Source of the DNA: Symbiodinium natans
Lineage: Eukaryota > Sar > Dinophyceae > Suessiales > Symbiodiniaceae
Direction of reading: 5' to 3'
DNA length: 64,000 bases
Assembly: GCA_905221605.1 (NCBI GenBank)
Contig: CAJNDS010000001.1
Location: forward strand, 2,154,525 to 2,218,524
Below the pieces are notes generated by a model that saw nothing but the letters and a program-made list of their open reading frames with translations, had not been told where the DNA came from and made no database searches. The position numbers were made by a program, and so were the translations under genes. Position 1 is the stretch's first letter, and each line of letters starts with the position of its first letter. Below, one piece after another: positions 60,901 through 64,000 of this stretch.

Positions 60901-63462
60901 GAAACCCGAGGTTTTTCAGGAGCGGCCTCACAAGGATGCCATGAGCGCCACTGTCAACAAGAATGATATACATGAGCACGATCAGGAAGCAAGGAAACCC
61001 TAAACCCGCAAAGGTCAAGGCGAGGATGAAGCGCAAGCGCGGGTGAGGCTCAACAAGTCAGGGCGCGTGCTCGGGTGCTTTTAGCACCCGCGCGCCCCCT
61101 CAAGTGAGACACCCTGAACCCTAAACCCTAAAATCCCTGAACCCTACCCCCCCCCCCCCCACCCCCGAAAAAAAAAAAAAAGTAAAAATCCCCTAAACCG
61201 TAAAACCCCTGAACCCTAAAATCCCTGAGCCCTAAACACCCTAAAATCTCTAAACATCCCTCCAGGCCAAGGGTCGTTCAGGGTGTACGCGCGAGTGTAG
61301 TTGAGGCCGACGGAGATTGGCACACTCACGGCCTCCAGCGTGACCAGGGCTAAGACCCTCCAAGGGTTAAGGGGTTTAGGGTTTAGTTTATGGATTGGGT
61401 TTTGTTGATTTCGTTTTTTGTTTGGGGGGGGGGGGGGGGGTTGGGGGGCTTTGGGGTTTTGAAGGGTTTTAGGGGGGTTTTGGGGGGAGGTTTTTTTGGG
61501 TTTTGGGTTTTGGGTATAAGGTGTTGGGGTTAGTTGGGGGGTTAGGGGGTTTATATAGGGGATTTAGGGGCTTTAGGGGGTTTAGGGGGTTTAGGGGCTT
61601 CAGGGGCTTTGGGGGCTTTAGGGCGTTTGGGACTTGTAATAGGGCTTGGAACCCGACACAGGCTTTCCAACCGTGGAGCCGAGCTGCCCCATAAATCGAT
61701 AAACCCTATACGCCCCTGAGAGTTTGGGTGTCCATACTTTCCGGGGGATTCCCTAAAGCCGTCCCTCATGGAACCAGCAGACAGCGGAAAGCCCTAAAAT
61801 ACCCAGGACCCTCTAAGACTCTAGTCTCTAGCTTCAAGTCATTCCGTCCCAAGCCCTCCCACAGCTAATCCCGGCTAAACCCTTAAACCCTCAACCCTAA
61901 ACGCTGAACTCCAAAGAAACTCAAAAGCCTTCGTTGAGACAACCCGACTGTGGGTCGGACAAAGCCGAGCATGAGGGCGATGTTGGTGGGAGTTGCGAAC
62001 ATGTCCTGTGCAGGGTGGAGGGTCCAGACGTTAAGGGTGCGTGGTTCAGGGCTTGCGTTGTTTGAGGGTCTAGGGTTCAGGGTTTAGGGCTTAGGGTTTG
62101 CCATCAGATCACGCAGAAGTTGTGAAGGTTGGGATGCAGACTAGGCTCGAAAGCTACGTGAGATGCAATTTGCAGCCATGGCCCGATTGTGGAGGCATCT
62201 GACATGTTCATCAACCCTAAGCCCTAAACCCTAAACGCTAAACCCTAAACCCTAAACCCCCCACGCCAAACCCTGTATCAGGCCGCAAGAGCAACAGGGA
62301 GCCCCAACTCAAACCCCTGTGATTTGGAGCCTGGGTTTAACTACATTGGCCCTCGAAACCCCTTGAAAAAATGCTCCTAAATAGGCTCCTCTTACGCCTA
62401 AACGTTAGACCCTAAACATAACCCTAAACCCAACAAGGGAAAATTTTATGAAAAAGTTCAGGGCCTACCCAGTTGAGTATGTAGGATTTCATCTAGGCGT
62501 TCTCTGCCCCAGGAGTCGTCGACGGGATTTGGAGCTTGAGGGTTTAGGGTTTAGGGCTTAGGGTTGCGGGTTTAGGGTTTAGGGGTTGAAGGGAATGTAA
62601 AGGGATAATCTTGGTAATCACTTTAGGCTCCTGTACTACCCTCCACTCTGCACAGCAGGCGTCCTTGAACCGCACGGACTGAGCCCGGGCAAACTTCGTA
62701 ACGCGTGGCATGGCACCGCCCAGGCCTCGACTTTTCTTTCCGCTTCGGGGTTCAGGGTCCAGGGTCCAGGGTCCAGGGTTTAGGGTGTAGGGTTTAGGGT
62801 TTAGGGTTAGGGTTTAGGGTTTAGGGTTTAGGGTTTAGGGTTTAGGGTTTAGGGTTAGGGTTTTTCAGGTTGTGAGGACTTTGTAGGGTTTTTTCATACT
62901 GAATGAGGCGAGCTAAACCCAAAACCCTAAACCCTAAACCCCAAACCCGAACTGCCCTTCCTCTGTTTTCTCTGGTTTCTGGGGTCCCAGGGTGCTTGCT
63001 TAGGGCCTTGGCATTGACCTGAAACCCCAGAAGTACACCGTAGCAATTTAGATTTAAAGTTTAGGCAAAGTTTAGAGTACTTGTGGTATCTTGAACGGTA
63101 CTTGCGGAATCTATGTAGCGTGGCGGGTGAAGGCTTAAGTGAGGACTTTCACCGAACGCCCAGGTTTCATCATGAAAGTCGAAAAGCCAAAGCAGATGGC
63201 CCTTCTCACCTCTCACGCCCCCCCCCCCCCCAAAAAAACACCTTCTACAAATTCCTTTTGCGTAACTCTAACGCTGCCAAAAACAAAAACTTTTGGACAC
63301 CCTAAACCACAAACCCTAAACCCCAAACCCCAAACCCCAAACCCCAAACCCCAAACCCTAAACCCTAAACCCTCCTCTTCCGGGACGCCCACCGACGCCC
63401 AAGGCGTGCACGCCGTTGTCGATGGACGACCGCAGTCTCTTCAGCTTCCAGGAAGGAGAGGC
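42867..63462 (-). CDS. Gene B: MscS-family mechanosensitive channel paralogue, 31 traced exons (multi-exon span)
   Basis: A second minus-strand copy lying upstream of A in the same orientation, with all 31 exons in the same order and phase. Lengths match A exactly except for exon 7 (28 vs 26 nt), exon 8 (39 vs 36, one added codon) and exon 11 (37 vs 40, one codon fewer through a different donor). Exons 6, 12, 14, 16, 17, 19, 20, 23, 24, 25, 26, 27 and 28 encode identical residues in both copies, and most other base changes are synonymous, which points to purifying selection on both. Exon 9 is the most divergent. Exon 7 has TAG where A has CAG; splicing exon 6 from an upstream GA donor directly to exon 8 would keep the frame. 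Donors are about 19 GC, 8 GA and 4 GT. The 5' end lies beyond the window or is unrecognised; the stop codon was not found. Confidence 0.75.
43219..43305. repeat. Dispersed repeat family 6
   Basis: Close copy of 35368-35452, in gene B between exons 31 and 30. Confidence 0.7.
44276..44575 (+). repeat. TCTAGGG/TATAGGG/TTTAGGG mosaic array
   Basis: Blocks of TCTAGGG and TATAGGG within TTTAGGG, left of exon 30 of gene B. Confidence 0.93.
44601..44657 (-). CDS. Gene B exon 30
   Basis: Encodes VPLQIMQNFCEDVDPAGGE; 57 nt, GC donor (GAG|GCACCT). Confidence 0.8.
44672..44842 (+). repeat. TTTAGGG/TTGAGGG array
   Basis: Begins 15 bp from exon 30 of gene B. Confidence 0.93.
45318..45400 (-). repeat. 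CCCTAAA array
   Basis: About 10 heptamers to the left of exon 29 of gene B. Confidence 0.93.
45437..45500 (-). CDS. Gene B exon 29, MscS C-terminal helix
   Basis: Encodes QIRQKFLIAIMEAAQRLNVP and F; 64 nt, GC donor (TTC|GCCCCT). Confidence 0.85.
45515..45627. mobile_element. Hairpin element family 4, gene B intron
   Basis: Same family and same orientation as 13371-13467, and in the matching intron (between exons 28 and 29) of gene B, 14 bp from exon 29. Confidence 0.7.
46009..46063 (-). CDS. Gene B exon 28, MscS C-terminal region
   Basis: Encodes NGYNIEIIFFPMVGVSH, identical to A; 55 nt, GT donor (AG|GTGAGC). Confidence 0.85.
46220..46242 (-). CDS. Gene B exon 27, 23-nt microexon
   Basis: Encodes KCHITST, identical to A, same length; GC donor (A|GCCTCC). 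Confidence 0.65.
46282..46408 (+). repeat. TTTAGGG array
   Basis: About 17 heptamers between exons 27 and 26 of gene B. Confidence 0.94.
46692..46747 (-). CDS. Gene B exon 26
   Basis: Encodes EFGKRWIKESPDIQQDNY, identical to A; 56 nt, GA donor (CA|GACCCTC). Confidence 0.82.
46934..47028. mobile_element. Hairpin element family 1, copy 7
   Basis: Same ends, in the intron between exons 26 and 25 of gene B; the possible target duplication is weak (6 of 8). Confidence 0.75.
47360..47432 (-). CDS. Gene B exon 25, MscS C-terminal alpha/beta region
   Basis: 73 nt, protein identical to A, with only synonymous changes. GC donor (CAG|GCCGGG). Confidence 0.85.
47638..47715. mobile_element. Single hairpin element
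   Basis: CATGGGTTTCCCTACTACCC pairs with GGGTAATAGGGGAACCCATG. Confidence 0.65.
48386..48705. repeat. Opposed arrays flanking gene B exon 24
   Basis: CCCTAAA to the left (48386-48480) and TTTAGGG to the right (48564-48705) of exon 24, the same inward arrangement as around gene A exon 24. Confidence 0.94.
48492..48547 (-). CDS. Gene B exon 24, MscS beta domain end
   Basis: Encodes VWVSHKAFNELIIQNWTR, identical to A; 56 nt, GC donor (AG|GCTCCT). Confidence 0.88.
48732..48805. repeat. Dispersed repeat family 12
   Basis: Second copy, in gene B between exons 24 and 23. Confidence 0.65.
49304..49354 (-). CDS. Gene B exon 23, MscS beta domain
   Basis: Encodes ENITMMYVVIRNFEMKQ, identical to A; 51 nt, GC donor. 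Confidence 0.88.
49612..49782 (+). repeat. TTTAGGG array
   Basis: About 24 perfect heptamers, ending about 20 bp from exon 22 of gene B. Confidence 0.96.
49804..49882 (-). CDS. Gene B exon 22, MscS beta-domain signature
   Basis: 79 nt, same protein as A except Q to S. Encodes PFYVGDLVTLNHTGASGMSN then ALVGFV. GC donor (GTC|GCCGCT). Confidence 0.88.
50404..50520. repeat. Dispersed repeat family 10
   Basis: Shares GGTACCCTTTTTGGG and TTCTATT with 56786-56890; ends are partly inverted (AATAGGGGTACCC / CCCCTATTT). Confidence 0.65.
50540..50596 (-). CDS. Gene B exon 21
   Basis: Encodes LGPSTISLLRMSLYKPPG; 57 nt, GA donor (CT|GATTAG), where A uses GC. Confidence 0.85.
51168..51213 (-). CDS. Gene B exon 20, start of last membrane helix
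   Basis: Encodes LLLSGAASGGFMLE, identical to A; 46 nt, GC donor (CT|GCTTGG). Confidence 0.85.
51252..51362 (+). repeat. TTTAGGG/CTTAGGG array
   Basis: TTTAGGG followed by CTTAGGG units, beside exon 20 of gene B. Confidence 0.92.
51677..51765. mobile_element. Hairpin element family 2, diverged copy
   Basis: Shares the CCTG...TTTACC(C/T)ACAG left arm and GGTAAATAGGGCCCCAGGTA-like right arm with 8940-9035. Confidence 0.6.
51901..51949 (-). CDS. Gene B exon 19
   Basis: Encodes AYFAQIDADTINRFVL, identical to A with synonymous changes only; 49 nt, GC donor. Confidence 0.85.
52190..52475 (+). repeat. TTTAGGGG eight-base array
   Basis: About 30 almost pure octamers TTTAGGGG directly left of exon 18 of gene B. 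Confidence 0.96.
52498..52526 (-). CDS. Gene B exon 18, 29-nt microexon
   Basis: Encodes KILGALMVM; GC donor (ATG|GCCACC). Reading past this donor meets TAG, which supports the exon end chosen. Confidence 0.75.
52588..52690. mobile_element. Dispersed element family 11
   Basis: Ends with TAATTATTCCGACCCCTATA. Confidence 0.6.
53278..53314 (-). CDS. Gene B exon 17, membrane segment
   Basis: Encodes VLHYIWSIYYLV, identical to A; 37 nt, GC donor. Confidence 0.8.
53697..53795. mobile_element. Hairpin element family 13
   Basis: TTTTGACTTAGTAAGTAGGG start and TAGACTTACTAAGTCAGAAG end are inverted repeats. A second, inverted copy follows at 53937-54045 and a relative at 30075-30185. Confidence 0.7.
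53937..54045. mobile_element. Hairpin element family 13, inverted copy
   Basis: GACATAGTAAGTCTACTTAG start and GTACTAAGTCACAAGAG end. Confidence 0.68.
54220..54490 (-). repeat. CCCTTAAA degenerate array
   Basis: Octamers of CCCTTAAA with CCCTCAAA variants, left of exon 16 of gene B. Confidence 0.88.
54544..54580 (-). CDS. Gene B exon 16
   Basis: Encodes YSFAHTHTVPAK, identical to A; 37 nt, GC donor (AAG|GCCCCC). Confidence 0.8.
54777..54820 (-). CDS. Gene B exon 15
   Basis: Encodes VTKISRTQKKDRDI; 44 nt, GC donor (GT|GCCGC), where A uses GT. Confidence 0.75.
55218..55262 (-). CDS. Gene B exon 14
   Basis: Encodes EIINQSKCVQKMQDI, identical to A; 45 nt, GC donor (ATT|GCACCC). Confidence 0.85.
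55510..55546 (-). CDS. Gene B exon 13
   Basis: Encodes IDGNVQNMIMDQ; 37 nt, GA donor (CAG|GAGACG), where A uses GC. Confidence 0.8.
55588..55785. repeat. Opposed TTTAGGG and CCCTAAA arrays
   Basis: TTTAGGG (55588-55665) and CCCTAAA (55708-55785) face outward from a 40-bp spacer, so the pair could fold as a large hairpin. Confidence 0.93.
56048..56096 (-). CDS. Gene B exon 12, membrane segment
   Basis: Encodes FTGGMVLLAVYGYFM; 49 nt, GC donor. The visible difference from A inside the exon (TAC/TAT) is synonymous. Confidence 0.8.
56672..56708 (-). CDS. Gene B exon 11
   Basis: Encodes DHVSQQVHFCPF plus one base; 37 nt, using a GC donor (TTCG|GCTTGT), one codon earlier than A. Confidence 0.7.
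56786..56890. repeat. Dispersed repeat family 10
   Basis: Second copy, next to exon 11 of gene B. Confidence 0.65.
57163..57221 (-). CDS. Gene B exon 10, membrane segment
   Basis: Encodes LMTMASLFLIRNACCHMLE; 59 nt, GA donor (GAG|GACTCC), acceptor CAG|GCCTG. Confidence 0.8.
57452..57555. mobile_element. Single hairpin element
   Basis: Perfect inverted ends CCTTAAGAGCCCAAA / TTTGGGCTCTTAAGG. No second copy seen. Confidence 0.7.
57606..57658 (-). CDS. Gene B exon 9, divergent
   Basis: Encodes FLHIHTTRHDWWDWKSV; 53 nt, GA donor. This is the most diverged exon of the pair; the RH-WWD core is kept. Confidence 0.75.
57735..57832 (+). repeat. TTTAGGG array
   Basis: About 13 heptamers in gene B. 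Confidence 0.94.
58150..58295. repeat. ACAT tetranucleotide repeat
   Basis: About 35 ACAT units with ACAC runs on both sides; a plain microsatellite that opens all frames. Confidence 0.96.
58867..58905 (-). CDS. Gene B exon 8
   Basis: Encodes TVFFWERRTDEDR; 39 nt, GC donor (CAG|GCCCGC). The 3-nt difference from A keeps the frame, which supports coding. Confidence 0.8.
59011..59038 (-). pseudogene. Gene B exon 7, apparently broken
   Basis: Homologous to A exon 7 (GACGGAACTCAG against GACGCAACTCAG), but the A-frame reads AIA-stop-QTEL (CAG to TAG). The only good AG|G acceptor adds two bases. No frame through it joins both neighbours cleanly. Confidence 0.55.
59180..59254 (-). CDS. Gene B exon 6, membrane segment
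   Basis: Same 25 residues as A. GC donor (ACC|GCGAAG). The upstream GA donor (CG|GAAGACC) would give a 68-nt exon that joins exon 8 in frame and skips the broken exon 7. Confidence 0.8.
59299..59390. mobile_element. Hairpin element family 1, copy 8, right end lost
   Basis: Left arm and most of the right arm are present in the intron between exons 6 and 5 of gene B; the terminal part of the right arm is missing. Confidence 0.7.
59540..59650. mobile_element. Hairpin element family 8, diverged
   Basis: GGTTCGTGGTCCTTATAACC start and TTGTAAGTACGCATGAACC end, in gene B. Confidence 0.6.
59676..59714 (-). CDS. Gene B exon 5
   Basis: Encodes ETIFKTDIDSRTE; 39 nt, phase 0 to 0, GC donor (GAG|GCCACG). 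Confidence 0.8.
60327..60395. repeat. Dispersed repeat family 5
   Basis: Third copy, in gene B between exons 5 and 4. Confidence 0.72.
60590..60725 (-). repeat. CCCTACAAA nine-base array
   Basis: About 14 tandem nonamers CCCTACAAA. Confidence 0.95.
61276..61332 (-). CDS. Gene B exon 4
   Basis: Encodes AVSVPISVGLNYTRAYTLN; 57 nt, phase 0 to 0, GA donor (AAC|GACCC). Confidence 0.8.
61949..62005 (-). CDS. Gene B exon 3, membrane segment
   Basis: Encodes DMFATPTNIALMLGFVRPT; 57 nt, phase 0 to 0, GT donor (ACA|GTCGGG). Confidence 0.8.
62664..62725 (-). CDS. Gene B exon 2
   Basis: Encodes GGAMPRVTKFARAQSVRFK; 62 nt. Acceptor GAG|GCCTGG, GA donor (AAG|GACGCC). Confidence 0.8.
63393..63462 (-). 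CDS. Gene B exon 1 (first traced)
   Basis: Encodes SWKLKRLRSSIDNGVHALGV. GT donor. The acceptor side is uncertain (AG|C here against AG|G in A), so the exon may extend up to about 10 nt further right. Confidence 0.6.
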
Positions 63463-63489
63463 TTCCAGGATCTGGGGCCGCTTCGGGGT

Positions 63490-63558
63490 CAGGGTTTAGG
63501 GTTTAGGGTTTAGGGTTTAGGCTTTAGGGTTTAGGGTTTAGGGTTTAGGGTTTAGGGT

Positions 63559-63597
<39 letters not shown>

Positions 63598-63665
63598 GGT
63601 TTAGGGTTTAGGGTTCAGGGTTTAGTTCAGGGTTCAGGGTTTAGGGCTTAGGGTTGAGGGTTTAG
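63490..63665 (+). repeat. TTTAGGG/TTGAGGG array
   Basis: Heptamers with an internal block of TTGAGGG, right of exon 1 of gene B. Confidence 0.94.
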
Positions 63666-63899
63666 TCGCTTCTTCGGGGATGGAAGTGGGCGCTTGGGCT
63701 TTTTGTTGAGGGTTTGGGACGTTTTCGGGCCTTTGGGGCCTTTTAGGGCGTTTGGGGCTTTTCGGGCGTTTAGGGCTTTTAGGGCTTGTAGGTTGCTTGC
63801 TGAGGGGTATGGGTTGCGGGGCTTAGGAGGAAAGTCTGCAGGGCTCTTAGGCTATTTGGGTGCTTTGGGGATGTTTACGCTCGTCGGGCAAAGTCTCTA

Positions 63900-64000
63900 A
63901 TATAGGGGTCGGAATGATTGCTCATAGGGTTCCCTTGTGGTCCCTATAGAACTATACAATAATCACCCCCGAAACCCTATTCCAATTTTTCAGGCCCCTA
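63900..64000. mobile_element. Dispersed element family 11, inverted, cut by window end
   Basis: Starts TATAGGGGTCGGAATGATTG, the reverse complement of the family end. Confidence 0.55.

Noticed and set aside
60782-61036. Hydrophobic ORF in gene B between exons 5 and 4 (ALTFAGLGFPCFLIVLMYII), apparently reading through a TTTAGGG unit
   Set aside because: Exons 4 and 5 already join in phase 0, gene A has no counterpart, and a cut at the TTTAG|GG acceptor gives the wrong phase.
62486-62530. Open stretch PNPVDDSWGRERLDEILHTQ in gene B intron 2
   Set aside because: Exons 2 and 3 join directly in frame in both copies, and A has no similar sequence.
1-64000. CRISPR arrays
   Set aside because: The repeats are 7-12 bp tandem units without spacers of constant length.

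Overview
This window looks like nuclear DNA of a dinoflagellate. Three observations support that. (1) Short coding islands on the minus strand join into one continuous reading frame only if introns end in AG and the next exon starts with G, and if donors are mostly GC, with some GT and GA. Mixed GT/GC/GA donors with AG|G acceptors are a known dinoflagellate trait. (2) The non-coding DNA is filled, in both orientations, with perfect and degenerate arrays of the TTTAGGG heptamer, the telomere repeat reported for dinoflagellates and most plants. (3) There are no compact ORFs, no prokaryotic operons, and no rRNA, tRNA or CRISPR that I can see. I do not name a species.

The main content is a head-to-tail pair of paralogous multi-exon genes on the minus strand. 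Copy A covers about 11.27-36.38 kb and copy B about 42.87-63.46 kb; both probably continue at their 5' ends. Each is traced through 31 matching exons of 23-79 nt, about 520 codons in about 25 kb (A) or 21 kb (B). Exon order and reading phase match throughout. Twenty-eight of the 31 exons have the same length in both copies, and much of the C-terminal half is identical in protein. The C-terminal half carries the MscS (small-conductance mechanosensitive channel) beta domain and the following alpha/beta region, so I call both genes MscS-family membrane channels. Copy B has a stop codon in exon 7 that an alternative donor in exon 6 could bypass.

Region by region: 0-9.3 kb holds arrays plus candidate exons of at least one other minus-strand gene (membrane and coiled-coil segments, and one exon with a hydrophobic leader after a Met). 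9.3-11.2 kb holds repeats and one candidate exon. 11.2-36.4 kb is gene A. 36.4-42.8 kb is the inter-gene region, with two minus-strand candidate exons that may be 5' exons of A, two plus-strand candidate exons, and long homopolymer and satellite tracts. 42.8-63.5 kb is gene B. 63.5-64 kb is array and part of an inverted-repeat element.

Between exons the introns hold three layers: TTTAGGG-type arrays, several families of about 70-200 bp hairpin (inverted-repeat) elements resembling MITEs or introners, and simple repeats or long poly-G/poly-C. The best-supported hairpin family has at least nine copies, a TTGGGATGTTCCCCCTTAT terminus and 8-bp target duplications, often made of telomere-like sequence. 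Introns of A and B share almost no sequence while the exons are conserved. Exon coordinates were chosen by comparing A with B and keeping reading phase, so they may be off by a few bases. No transcript evidence was available.
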